A stretch of 64,000 nucleotides of DNA. It comes from Streptomyces sp. NBC_00440. Lineage in GTDB: Bacteria; Actinomycetota; Actinomycetes; Streptomycetales; Streptomycetaceae. Both the position numbers and the translations under genes were made by a program. Position 1 is the first letter of the stretch. The number at the start of each line of letters is the position of its first letter. Location of the stretch: the NCBI RefSeq assembly GCF_036014215.1, contig NZ_CP107921.1, forward strand, positions 4,460,001 through 4,524,000, written 5' to 3'. The notes under the pieces are model-generated. The model was given only the letters and a program-made list of their open reading frames with translations, was not told where the DNA came from and did not search any database. Below, piece after piece: positions 1-8,259 of the stretch.

Positions 1-1
1 C

Positions 2-1057
2 CTGCTGACCGGCCGGGTGCTCCAGGGCGCGTCGAGTGCCGCCTTCCAGATCGCGTACGTCGTCCTCAACGAGCGCCTCAGCAAGAAGGTCTTCGCCACC
101 GCCCTCGGAGTGATCACCGCGATCAACGGTGGTGTCGGCGGCGTGGACGGGCTCCTGGGCGGCAGGCTCTCCGACGCCCTCGGATACCGGTCGATCTTCG
201 CCGTGATCCTGGTCATCGGTGTCGCCGCTTCGGTCTGTGTGGCGTTCGTCCTGCCCAAGGACGGGCAGCCCGTCAAGGGCCGGATGGACTGGTGGGGCGC
301 GGCCACCCTGTCGATCGCGCTGTACTGCGTCACGTACCTCGTCTCGCACGGTTTCGCCGACGGCTGGCACAGCGCGAGCACCCTCGGCTACCTGGCAGGC
401 ACGGTCGTCTCGGCCGTCGCCTTCGGAATGGTCGAACGCCGCAGGGCCACCCCGCTGATCGCGCTCAAGCACCTCAAGTCCCGCCAGGTGTGGCCGGTCA
501 TCGCGACGACCGTGATCGCGCTGTCCGGGATCTTCGCGGTCATCAACTTCACCGTTGTGGTCATCAGCCAGAACCCGAAGACCGGCTTCGGTATGACCGC
601 CACGGAGTCGTCGCTGCTGTTCCTCACACCCGCGGCGCTGATCGGGCTGGCCGCCGCGCCGATGGCCGGGCGGCTGGCCGACCGGCGGGGCTGGCTGATC
701 ACACTCCGCGTGGGTCTGGTCCTGAGCATCGTGGCGCTGTGCGTCATTGCCTCGTACCCGCTGGAGAAGTGGACCGTCTTCGCGGCGGTCGCCTTCCTCG
801 GCATCACGTACAACGGCCTCGTCCTGACCACGGTGAACGGCCTGGGCGTCCTCAACTCGCCCAAGGACGCGCCCGCCGCGCTGCCGGGCCTCAACAGCGC
901 CGCCTTCGGGATCGGCGCGAGTACCGGCATCGGTATCGTCGCCCCGTACGCGGCCCGCGCCACGCACGCCGGCTACAGCACGGCCCTGTGGATCTCGGTG
1001 GGAATCACCGTCCTCGCCCTGGTGGCCAGCCTGTTCATCACCCGGCGGGCAGACTGA
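2..1057 (+). CDS. MFS transporter, 3' part (5' end outside window)
   Basis: Major facilitator superfamily permease in the inner membrane. The reading frame is already open at base 2 and the first visible residues read LLTGRVLQG, a mid-protein MFS sequence, so the true start lies upstream. The visible 352 residues hold about ten hydrophobic helices and a motif-A-like loop (GRLADRRG) near residue 215. This fits the C-terminal two thirds of a 12- or 14-helix drug:H+ antiporter-type protein. The next gene on the same strand is a nucleoside hydrolase 176 bases downstream, so a nucleoside or purine substrate is possible; that is inference from context only. Confidence 0.85.
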   Translation: MLTGRVLQGASSAAFQIAYVVLNERLSKKVFATALGVITAINGGVGGVDGLLGGRLSDALGYRSIFAVILVIGVAASVCVAFVLPKDGQPVKGRMDWWGAATLSIALYCVTYLVSHGFADGWHSASTLGYLAGTVVSAVAFGMVERRRATPLIALKHLKSRQVWPVIATTVIALSGIFAVINFTVVVISQNPKTGFGMTATESSLLFLTPAALIGLAAAPMAGRLADRRGWLITLRVGLVLSIVALCVIASYPLEKWTVFAAVAFLGITYNGLVLTTVNGLGVLNSPKDAPAALPGLNSAAFGIGASTGIGIVAPYAARATHAGYSTALWISVGITVLALVASLFITRRAD

Positions 1058-1233
1058 CCGGCACACCCGCACAGGCACCCGGCGAGCGGCCCGACAGCCG
1101 CACCGGCACCAGCCGCGCGACACACACCGCCACATCCACCGCGGCCCCCGCGCCCACACCCGCCCCGACACCCACCCGCCCCGATACCCACCCCACCGGC
1201 ATCCACTGCCCCGACCGCGAAGGACGTCCTCCC

Positions 1234-2187
1234 ATGACAGCCCAGCCGCTCTACTTCGACTGCGACACCGGCATCGACGACTCGATGGCACTCGCCTATC
1301 TGCTGGCATCCCCCGAGATCGAGATAGCCGGCATCGGCACCGTCAGCGGCAACGTCAATTCCACCCAGGCGGCCCGTAACACCCTGGCGCTCACCCAGCT
1401 CGCCGGGCGCGCCACCATCCCCGTCGCCGTCGGCGCGGCCGACCCCCAGGCCGGTACGTACGGGGGCTCCGTGCCGCACATCCACGGCCACAACGGCATC
1501 GGCGACATCACCGTGCCCGACTCGGCCCAGTCGGCCGTCGCGCAGGACGCCGCCGACATGATCATCGAGCTGGCCCGCACCCACCGGGGAAAGCTGCGGC
1601 TGCTCACCACCGGCCCGCTCACCAACGTGGCCGAGGCCCTCCGCCGTGAGCCCGAACTGCCCTCCCTGGTGCAGGACATCACCATCATGGGCGGCGCCGC
1701 GCAGCAGAGCGGAAACGTCACGCCGGTCGCCGAGGCGAACATCCACAACGACCCCGAGGCCGCCGCCGAAGTCCTCGCCGCGCCCTGGGACATCACGCTC
1801 GTCCCGCTCGACGTCACCCTCGCCCACACCCTCGAAGAGGCGGACCGCCGGCGCCTGCTGGACTCGGGCCGCCCGCTGCCCGTCGCCCTGGGCGAGATGA
1901 TGGACCTCTACTACGACTTCTACCTGGAGACGTTCGGCCGCCGCTGCTGCGCGGTGCACGACCCGCTGGCGGCGGCCATCGCCGTCGGCGGTGTGGTGCC
2001 GACGCTCGCGCCCAACGTCGACGTCGTGGTCGACGCGACCCAGGGCCCCGGCCGCGGCCAGACCATCTGCGACCTGCGCGGCCAGTTCCTCAACTATCCG
2101 CCGCAGAAGGGCGCCCACTGCCGCGTCGTACTGAAGGCAGGCCCGGACTCGGCCGCACACCTCGTCGAGCGCCTCCTGACCCTCTGA
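1234..2187 (+). CDS. Inosine-uridine preferring nucleoside hydrolase
   Basis: Hydrolyses the N-glycosidic bond of ribonucleosides to free base and ribose in the cytoplasm (purine/pyrimidine salvage). The 317-residue product opens with the family Ca2+-binding signature DCDTGIDD (residues 9-16), and it has the expected TTGPLTNVAEA block and an MGGAA segment further on. Length is normal for the family (310-330). The ATG at 1234 follows a GGACG ribosome-binding-like stretch. It lies just downstream of, and co-directional with, an MFS transporter, so an uptake-plus-salvage unit is likely. Substrate range (inosine, uridine or other) cannot be read from sequence. Confidence 0.93.
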   Translation: MTAQPLYFDCDTGIDDSMALAYLLASPEIEIAGIGTVSGNVNSTQAARNTLALTQLAGRATIPVAVGAADPQAGTYGGSVPHIHGHNGIGDITVPDSAQSAVAQDAADMIIELARTHRGKLRLLTTGPLTNVAEALRREPELPSLVQDITIMGGAAQQSGNVTPVAEANIHNDPEAAAEVLAAPWDITLVPLDVTLAHTLEEADRRRLLDSGRPLPVALGEMMDLYYDFYLETFGRRCCAVHDPLAAAIAVGGVVPTLAPNVDVVVDATQGPGRGQTICDLRGQFLNYPPQKGAHCRVVLKAGPDSAAHLVERLLTL

Positions 2188-2245
2188 CCGGTCCGATCGC
2201 TCCGCCCACCCCTCCGCCCGCTCCTCCGTCAGCCCTGGCCGGCAC

Positions 2246-2275
2246 CCGCCTGCGCGGCGAACACCGAGCAGGCGG
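2246..2275. terminator. Hairpin between convergent genes
   Basis: An 8-bp perfect stem (CCGCCTGC / GCAGGCGG) with a 14-base loop sits between the nucleoside hydrolase stop and the stop of the opposing gene. It has no T-tract, as is common in Streptomyces. It would serve both converging transcripts. Confidence 0.4.
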
Positions 2276-2334
2276 CGGAGGAGAGGGTGAGTGCGGGGAG
2301 CCGTGTCCTTCGAGCCGGCCGGCCCACGGGTACG

Positions 2335-2889
2335 TCACGCATCGGTGCGAGGAGGCGGCAGGAGGAGGTCGCGGTGCGGGTGCTGTTCGCCGGTCACGTT
2401 TCCGCTGACACCGAGGTCCGCGCGCGCCGCCTCATGGAACGCGTTGATCGAACGGAACACAGCCCGGTGAAGGTCGCGCCACTCCTCCAGAGTCCCCGTG
2501 ACCTTCCCGTTCGCCTGCCAGTCGATCTTCACCGACGCCGAACTGAGGTCATGTGCCGCTTCGATCACGTCATCTCCGCCGAGCAGCATGACCCGTTCGA
2601 AGGCCCGCCCGCGCAGACGGCCGGCCTCTTTCATCTCGGCCAGAATCTCGGCATCGGTCTGCTCGCGCTCGCGGAGGCCCTCCGTCGTCTCGTAGAGCTG
2701 GACCGCGAGGAAGATGCAGGCACGGACTCTGTCCACGTACCCGTCGTACGCATCGAGCTTCTTGTCGTCCCACCGCGTCATGAGCTGGTACTTCATGCGG
2801 CGCCGCTCCATGAGGGAGTTCGTGACGTGTGTGGTCAGCGCACCCAGCAGCACAGCGGCGATCGTGACGAACTGCGCCCCGGTACCCAC
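2335..2889 (-). CDS. Membrane-anchored hypothetical protein
   Basis: No family recognised. The 184-residue product starts at a GTG preceded by GGGGGA at about 5 bases. A longer frame continues upstream, but it runs antisense-like through the DoxX gene and is not coding-like there. The N-terminus is one hydrophobic helix (about residues 5-22) followed by basic residues (MERRRMK). The rest is soluble, charged and mostly helical, ending in a basic/proline tail. The topology suggests a short periplasmic N-terminus and a cytoplasmic body. It lies 95 bases downstream of the DoxX-like gene on the same strand and may be co-transcribed with it. Confidence 0.65.
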   Translation of the reverse strand: MGTGAQFVTIAAVLLGALTTHVTNSLMERRRMKYQLMTRWDDKKLDAYDGYVDRVRACIFLAVQLYETTEGLREREQTDAEILAEMKEAGRLRGRAFERVMLLGGDDVIEAAHDLSSASVKIDWQANGKVTGTLEEWRDLHRAVFRSINAFHEAARADLGVSGNVTGEQHPHRDLLLPPPRTDA

Positions 2890-2984
2890 GGATTCCCCCA
2901 GTCGGTCCACTCCTGAATCGGCCTGGACGATCTTATGAGTGCGGGTCGGCGCGGGGTAGGGAATCGCCGCTCCGGCTCCACCTC

Positions 2985-3434
2985 TCAGACGAACAGCCCC
3001 ATCGCGGCGTCGAGTGACCACGCCTGCCAGCACATGCCGAGCAGCCCGGTGGCGGAGATCAGCGCCATCATCAGGTTCTGGCCCTGCTCCGACACGTCGT
3101 GGATCATCAGGACGAGATAGATCAGGCTGAGAACCAGGCCGGCCACCAGCGCGATCGGCGTGAGGAAACCGGCGATCAGCCCGAGGCCGAGGGCCAGTTC
3201 CGCGTAGGCGACGACGTACGCCATCGTGCGCGGCCGGGGTTTCACCACCACGTCGAAGCCCGAACGGACCAGGGCCCAGCGGTGCTTGTCGGCGATGCCG
3301 GCCGCCCACTGGACTCCGCCGCCGCCGAACCAGGTCTTCTTGTCCTTGTGGCGCCAGCTCTCCAGCCACCAGAGGCCAAGACCGATCCGGAGCACGGCGA
3401 ACCACTCGGCTCCGCTGATCCACATCGTATGCAT
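2985..3434 (-). CDS. DoxX family membrane protein
   Basis: A 149-residue DoxX-like protein with four predicted membrane helices; the conserved N-terminal RIGLGLWWLESWRHK region and later ELALGLGLIAGFLTP fit the family. DoxX proteins are poorly defined integral membrane proteins linked to thiosulfate/quinone chemistry or redox stress. The ATG at 3434 is preferred to a GTG three codons earlier because GGAG lies 8 bases before it. The gene is divergent from an amidohydrolase, and a 21-bp palindrome centred 34 bases upstream of its start probably controls it. Confidence 0.85.
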   Translation of the reverse strand: MHTMWISGAEWFAVLRIGLGLWWLESWRHKDKKTWFGGGGVQWAAGIADKHRWALVRSGFDVVVKPRPRTMAYVVAYAELALGLGLIAGFLTPIALVAGLVLSLIYLVLMIHDVSEQGQNLMMALISATGLLGMCWQAWSLDAAMGLFV

Positions 3435-3457
3435 CGGCGGCACTCCCTCGAAGAATC

Positions 3458-3478
3458 GAACTGATGGGGCGTCAGTTC
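3458..3478. promoter_or_regulatory. Operator-like palindrome 1 (DoxX side)
   Basis: A perfect inverted repeat GAACTGA-N7-TCAGTTC. Its core CTGATGGnnCGTCAG is shared with a second site 107 bases away. The size and symmetry fit a TetR-family dimer site; the regulator is not in the window. Its position 24 bases upstream of the DoxX start suggests repression of that gene. Confidence 0.6.
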
Positions 3479-3563
3479 AACGGATGCGCCCTGATCCCGC
3501 AAGGGTGCGCCGGGGGTCGGTTCCGGTCGGGTGCTTGTCGTCGTTCGGTGTACGCCATACCCT

Positions 3564-3586
3564 GAATCTGATGGATCGTCAGATTC
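3564..3586. promoter_or_regulatory. Operator-like palindrome 2 (amidohydrolase side)
   Basis: A perfect inverted repeat GAATCTGA-N7-TCAGATTC. The same core CTGATGGnnCGTCAG as palindrome 1 points to one regulator controlling both divergent genes. It lies 62 bases upstream of the favoured amidohydrolase start. Confidence 0.6.
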
Positions 3587-3648
3587 GAGTCGGTGAAACC
3601 GGCAGGCAGTTGGGGGTATGTGGCGTGGTCAGCAAGGCCAGCAAGCAA

Positions 3649-4872
3649 ATGGAAAGCAGTGAGCTTCCCCGGGTCATCAGCGTGGACGACCACGTGATCG
3701 AACCCGCGCATCTCTTCGAGACCTGGCTACCGAGCAAGTACCGGGACCGGGGACCGAAGCCGTTCACGGCGGGCATCGGCGAGCTTGAGTACGTCGGCGG
3801 GAAGTACAAGTTCACCACCGATCCGGACGGGCAGATCACGGACTGGTGGGAGTACGAGGGGAGCATCTTCCCGTACAAGCGGATCATTGCCGCAGTCGGC
3901 TTCTCCCGGGACGAGATGACCCTCGACGGCATCACGCGCGAACAGATGCGTCGTGGCTGCTGGGACCCGAAGGCCCGGCTGGAGGACATGGAGCTGAACC
4001 ATGTCGAGGCCTCGCTCTGCTTCCCGACCTTCCCGCGCTTCTGCGGGCAGACCTTCGCGGAGGCCAAGGACAAGGAGGTGGGCCTCGCCTGCGTCCGCGC
4101 CTACAACGACTGGATGGTTGAGGAGTGGTGCGGTGACAGCGGCGGCCGGCTGATCCCGCTGTGCCTCATCCCGCTCTGGGACGTCGGCCTCGCCGTCGCG
4201 GAGATCCGGCGCAACGCCGCGCGCGGCGTGCGGGCGGTCACCTTCTCCGAGATCCCGACGTACCTCGGGCTCCCGTCCATCCACTCCGGCTACTGGGACC
4301 CGTTCTTCGCGGCCTGCGAGGAGACCGGGACCGTCGTGAACATGCACATCGGGTCGTCGTCGCAGATGCCTGCGGCGTCACCCGATGCTCCCCCCGCCGT
4401 GCAGGCGTCGCTGAGCTTCAACAACGCCATGGCGTCGATGATGGACTTCCTGTTCTCCGGGGTCCTGGTGAAGTTCCCGCGCCTCAAACTGGCGTACAGC
4501 GAAGGCCAGATGGGGTGGATTCCGTACGCCCTGGAGCGCGCCGACGACGTATGGGAGGAGCACCGGGCATGGGGCGGGGTCAAGGATCTGATCCCTGAGC
4601 CGCCCTCGACGTACTACTACCGGCAGATCTTCTGCTGCTTCTTCCGGGACAAGCACGGGATCGAGGCGATCGAGACGGTCGGCGTCAACAACGCGACCTT
4701 CGAGACGGACTATCCGCACGTCGACTCGACCTGGCCGCACACGAAGCAGGTGGCGGCCGACCACATGGCCGGGCTGTCCGACGAGGTGACGTACAAGCTT
4801 CTGCGGGGCAACGCCATCCGGATGCTGGATCTCCCCTTCGACCGTGACCGTAAGCCGGGGGGAATCGCGTAG
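3649..4872 (+). CDS. Amidohydrolase-2 family metal-dependent hydrolase
   Basis: A 407-residue TIM-barrel hydrolase/decarboxylase of the ACMSD-like amidohydrolase 2 family. The N-terminal SVDDHVIEP segment corresponds to the DxHxxE metal motif, NMHIGSS carries a later metal-ligand histidine, and TDYPHVDSTWP is the C-terminal catalytic-Asp block seen in the family. Related actinobacterial proteins act in aromatic or steroid degradation; the substrate here is unknown. The start is uncertain: ATG at 3649 is used, but an upstream in-frame GTG near 3624 follows a GGGGG stretch and could add nine residues. A single regulator probably controls it together with the divergent DoxX gene through the paired palindromes. 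Confidence 0.85.
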   Translation: MESSELPRVISVDDHVIEPAHLFETWLPSKYRDRGPKPFTAGIGELEYVGGKYKFTTDPDGQITDWWEYEGSIFPYKRIIAAVGFSRDEMTLDGITREQMRRGCWDPKARLEDMELNHVEASLCFPTFPRFCGQTFAEAKDKEVGLACVRAYNDWMVEEWCGDSGGRLIPLCLIPLWDVGLAVAEIRRNAARGVRAVTFSEIPTYLGLPSIHSGYWDPFFAACEETGTVVNMHIGSSSQMPAASPDAPPAVQASLSFNNAMASMMDFLFSGVLVKFPRLKLAYSEGQMGWIPYALERADDVWEEHRAWGGVKDLIPEPPSTYYYRQIFCCFFRDKHGIEAIETVGVNNATFETDYPHVDSTWPHTKQVAADHMAGLSDEVTYKLLRGNAIRMLDLPFDRDRKPGGIA

Positions 4873-5082
4873 GCATCAGCCGCGTCGTCACGCACCCGGT
4901 CTGTATGGCGGCGCAACTGATCCGACCTCTGCTTCGCGGGTCGCGGAGAAGCGGTCTCCGGCCCGGAGGTCCGTATCCCCGATCAGTGGTCACCATCGTC
5001 GCCGGTGCGGCCCGCCCTTCCCCCGGCGCAGGAAGACCCGCCGGTGCGGCCCTTCCCCGTCGAGGGAAGACCCGCGCCGGCG

Positions 5083-6015
5083 TCAGTCCAGCACGTCGGC
5101 GTCGATGCGGGAGAAGACCAGCTCCGTCTCCCCGACGACCGGCCGGTTCCACCGGCGCGGCGGCTCCGGGTGGCGCAGGGCGCGTGGGTAGCTCTCGGGC
5201 CGGTAGTCGTTGGGCAGGCGGTACGCGTGGAAGCCGCGGCTTCGCATGGTCTCCATCAACTCGTCCACGGAGTGGCCGAGTTTGGTCATGCGCTCCGGTG
5301 TGACCTCCACCGCGATCTCCACGTCCTGGCGCATCCGGTCGAGTACCGGGGCCAGCCCGCGGACCACGCCGCCCTCGGCGCCCTCGACATCGATCTTGAC
5401 GACACGGGCCCGGGAGATCTCGTCCGCCTCCAACAACTCCGCCAGCGGGTACGCCTTCGCCTCAAAGGCCGACTCGGCCGGTCCGTCGTACGGCACGATG
5501 GAGTTGGCCCCCATGTTGGCCGAGCTGGCGAGCACGAACGTCAGCGTCTCGTGCCGGTCCGACACCGCGGCGTTCACCGCGCGAATGTTGTCGCAGTTGT
5601 TGAGTGCCGCGTGCTGGAGCACCCGCTCGTGGAACGCCGGTGACGCCTCGACGGTGACCACCCGGCCCGTCGGGCCGACGAGCCGCGATCCGAGCAACGC
5701 GAAGTAGCCGACATTCGCACCGACGTCTATCAAGACATCGCCGCTGGTCAGGCGCCCCTCAAGCCAACGGGTCATATGCGGTTCCCACACGCCGGACAGC
5801 TGGACGAACCGTTGGATGAGATCCCGCGAATCGCAGGCCATGAGCGCGCCGAACCGGGTCGTGACCACGCGCCGGCGCGGGTGGTCACGGAGGTACGGGT
5901 TCAGGTAGGTGGCGACGAGAGGCCCTTTGAGGAAGGAGCCGGGGGCGTTGCGGACGTATCCGCGGCCCAGCGTGGCCATGAGGTCCGATGCGCGAAGGCG
6001 GGCGGCAGGAGGCAT
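5083..6015 (-). CDS. FkbM family SAM-dependent methyltransferase
   Basis: A 310-residue methyltransferase with the FkbM architecture: the SAM-binding loop DVGANVGYFALLG (from about residue 98), a VEASP motif after strand 2, and the family signature VVKIDVEGAEGG (from about residue 194). FkbM proteins usually O-methylate sugars or polyketides. ATG at 6015 is used; the ribosome site is weak and an in-frame ATG 13 codons on is an alternative. It is the third gene of a GntR-glycosyltransferase-FkbM cassette, so methylation of a surface glycan or glycosylated metabolite is a fair inference. Downstream (4880-5082) are two imperfect direct repeats of about 40 bases, each with a short CTTCCC/GGGAAG hairpin. 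Confidence 0.88.
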   Translation of the reverse strand: MPPAARLRASDLMATLGRGYVRNAPGSFLKGPLVATYLNPYLRDHPRRRVVTTRFGALMACDSRDLIQRFVQLSGVWEPHMTRWLEGRLTSGDVLIDVGANVGYFALLGSRLVGPTGRVVTVEASPAFHERVLQHAALNNCDNIRAVNAAVSDRHETLTFVLASSANMGANSIVPYDGPAESAFEAKAYPLAELLEADEISRARVVKIDVEGAEGGVVRGLAPVLDRMRQDVEIAVEVTPERMTKLGHSVDELMETMRSRGFHAYRLPNDYRPESYPRALRHPEPPRRWNRPVVGETELVFSRIDADVLD

Positions 6016-6155
6016 GTCGTGACGGTATGAGGCGGACCGGCCCCCGGCAACAGCCGATGTCCCAGCCGGGAAGCCGAGCCGATGCTCCGGCCCGGAAGCC
6101 GAGCCGGACACGTGAAGTACCGCCGGGACAGGCCCGAACTGCCCGGCGCCTCCGG

Positions 6156-6917
6156 TCACTCCTTGCTGACCGGATAGCGCCACTGGAAGGAGCCCAGCGC
6201 CCGCGCCCGGGCCTCGACGATCGCCATGCGGGCGTCCCGCTCGGCGGTGTCGGTGTGCGCCGCCTGCCCGGTGGCCTGGCCCTCCCACTTTCGGTAGAGG
6301 AGCCCCACATCGGACGAGAACCAGCCGCGCGCGACCGAGTTCAGGGCGAGCAGCAGGCCGGTGTCCTCGGAGGCCGGAAGCGCCATCCAGCCGCCGAGGG
6401 CAACGAGGAGATCGCGGCGTACGAACAGCGTCGCCGGGTGGACCTGCGCGCGGAAGTCGTGCGCCGCCCAGTAGTCGAGAACGGCCCCGCGGTCGACCGG
6501 CCCGTGGTCCGGGTCGCCCGGGAAGCCGGCGGTCGACCCGTCGGGGAGCAGATCGAGTACGCGCGAGGTCGCCCAGCCGATGGCCGGGTCGGCCTCCAGC
6601 GCCGCGAGGTCGCGGGCCAGCGCGCCCGGGGGAAGCTGATCGTCGGCATCGAGGACTTTCACGTACTCGCCGTCGGCGCGCGCCAGGGCGATGGTGCGCG
6701 CGACTCCGGGACCACCGTGGCGGCCCTGGCCGAAGGTGATCCGCTGGTCGTCGGGGACGTACGGGGCGACTTCGTCGGTCGTGCCGTCCTCCTGGATCAG
6801 CCAGTGCCATTCCCAGCCGCCGGGGAGCTCCTGGGCGCAGAGGGATGCGTACGCGTCCCGCAGGAACCGGGCGGAAGGGGCGTGCACGGCCGTGACGATG
6901 ATGATGCGCCGGGTCAC
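6156..6917 (-). CDS. Glycosyltransferase family 2
   Basis: A 253-residue GT-A fold sugar transferase. It has the N-terminal strand IIIVTAVHAPSARFLRDAYASL, the donor-binding D residues (IQEDGTTDE) and the metal-binding DxD as VLDADDQLPPGALARDL. An acceptor-side ED pair lies in ASEDTGLLL. There are no membrane helices, so it is a cytoplasmic enzyme. Only 3 bases separate it from the upstream GntR gene, a clear operon. The donor and acceptor cannot be told from sequence. A gap of about 140 bases precedes the FkbM gene, with short repeats of a CCGGGAAGCCGAGCCG type. Confidence 0.88.
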   Translation of the reverse strand: MTRRIIIVTAVHAPSARFLRDAYASLCAQELPGGWEWHWLIQEDGTTDEVAPYVPDDQRITFGQGRHGGPGVARTIALARADGEYVKVLDADDQLPPGALARDLAALEADPAIGWATSRVLDLLPDGSTAGFPGDPDHGPVDRGAVLDYWAAHDFRAQVHPATLFVRRDLLVALGGWMALPASEDTGLLLALNSVARGWFSSDVGLLYRKWEGQATGQAAHTDTAERDARMAIVEARARALGSFQWRYPVSKE

Positions 6918-6920
6918 GGC

Positions 6921-7709
6921 TCACCACCTTTCCAAGTGAGTGGTGAAGAGCGTTTCCGTACGGTCACCGGGGAGCGTGACGTCCGACATCTCGGCGATGA
7001 GGCCTCCGGTGTCGACCAGGGTCTTGCGGAGCACCAGGACCGCTGTCCCGGGCGGCAGGTCCAGCTCCTCCGCCTCCTCGGCTGTCGGCGGACGGGCACT
7101 CACGCGCTCCTCGACGCGGTCGATCTCGACGCCGACGGTGTGGAGCTGGTTCCAGGTGCCGCCGGGCCAGGGCTCCTTGGTCTCGTCCAGGAGGTCGGGG
7201 TTGCTCTCGATCCGCTCGCGGACCAGGTAGGACGTGACCAGGCTGAGGGGCGCGCGCTCGGCGCTGTAGCGCGTCCGGTAGGTGCGCTCGACGAGGACCG
7301 TCCCCTCGGCGATCCCCATGGCCGCCGCGATGTCCTCGTCCGCCGTGATCTCGCGATAGGCGGCGCGGAAGACCAGGTCGTCGACCTCAAGTCCGGTGTC
7401 GTGCTCCGTCGCCCCGGTCTGCGCCCGCTTCTCGTGCGGCTGGCGTGCCCGGTCCTTCTCCCACTGATGGCGGGCGTTCGTCCGCTGCACCCGCGTGCGA
7501 GCGCGACGGACAAAGCTGCCGCGGCCGTGCACCTTCTCGATCAGCCCCTCGGCCTGGAGGAGACGCAAGGCGTCCCGGACCGTCGGCACGCTCCGCCCCG
7601 ACTGCTCCGCGAGCCTTGTCTCCGCGGGCAGTTGGTCGCCGGGCCTCAGCCGGCCTGTACGGATGGACTGCCGGAGCTCGTCCGCGATCCGCTCGTACGC
7701 CTTGGCCAC
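6921..7709 (-). CDS. GntR/HutC family transcriptional regulator
   Basis: A 262-residue repressor. The N-terminal winged helix reads YERIADELRQSI..GDQLPAETRLAEQ..VPTVRDALRLLQAEGLIEKVHGRGSFV, a textbook GntR domain. It is followed by a UTRA effector domain of the HutC subfamily (about residues 100-255), which binds small molecules such as sugars or histidine derivatives. It leads an operon with a glycosyltransferase and an FkbM methyltransferase and probably controls them and itself. The preceding 550 bases are non-coding and rich in short repeats. Confidence 0.92.
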   Translation of the reverse strand: MAKAYERIADELRQSIRTGRLRPGDQLPAETRLAEQSGRSVPTVRDALRLLQAEGLIEKVHGRGSFVRRARTRVQRTNARHQWEKDRARQPHEKRAQTGATEHDTGLEVDDLVFRAAYREITADEDIAAAMGIAEGTVLVERTYRTRYSAERAPLSLVTSYLVRERIESNPDLLDETKEPWPGGTWNQLHTVGVEIDRVEERVSARPPTAEEAEELDLPPGTAVLVLRKTLVDTGGLIAEMSDVTLPGDRTETLFTTHLERW

Positions 7710-7815
7710 TGGTGTCCACCGCTCCCTTGGTCCGACGCCCTCACCCTACGACTCCTCAAGAGGTCCTGACGAGTGGAGTCGACGGGCGGGCGGGCCGCGG
7801 CCCGCTGGTGCCATC

Positions 7816-7915
7816 GGCAGGTCATGGGCAGCAAGTCATGGGCAGCAAGTCAGGAGGGGAAAGTCATCAGCAGCGAGTGATGAGCAGTAAGCGATGAGCA
7901 GCAAGTGACGGGCAA
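7816..7915. repeat. Degenerate ~14-bp tandem repeats
   Basis: About seven imperfect copies of a GTCATGGGCAGCAA / GTGATGAGCAGCAA unit lie upstream of the GntR gene. The first two copies are nearly exact and later ones drift. The whole stretch 7710-8259 has no convincing gene. Confidence 0.6.
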
Positions 7916-8026
7916 GGGGCCGTCCTTGTGGAGGCGCTGTTGGCCGAGGAGGGCGGGCCTTTGGTAATTCTGGAGAATCGAGGATCAACCGCGACCGGAT
8001 ATCGCGGGAAGGCGCGGGATGCCGCT

Positions 8027-8066
8027 TTCTTGAATTTTCTTCAATCTTCTTGAATTTTCTTCAATG
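8027..8066. repeat. Two tandem 20-bp AT-rich repeats
   Basis: Two adjacent copies of TTCTTGAATTTTCTTCAATN (8027-8046 and 8047-8066) differ only in the last base. Each contains the small inverted repeat TTGAA..TTCAA. The AT content is striking against this genome. It could be a regulator-binding array or an easily melted segment. Confidence 0.75.
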
Positions 8067-8110
8067 TGGCCGGCCGCCGATGTGCCCCGTGTCCGTAACG
8101 GCATGACAAC

Positions 8111-8150
8111 GCCCGATCGCTGACGACGGGGGATGCATCAGCGATCGGGC
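8111..8150. terminator. 13-bp perfect hairpin
   Basis: The stem GCCCGATCGCTGA / TCAGCGATCGGGC has a 14-base loop and lies about 110 bases beyond the stop of the large WD40 gene. It is a likely terminator for that gene on the minus strand, although no T-tract follows. Confidence 0.55.
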
Positions 8151-8259
8151 TGTATCCAACAGTAACAAGGCTTGCCTGCGCAGGGGGAGAACTGCTCGGC
8201 CACAAAGCGGAGTTGTGACCTAGATCACCAGTAGGGGTTCACGCGGAGCCCCGGCTCCG

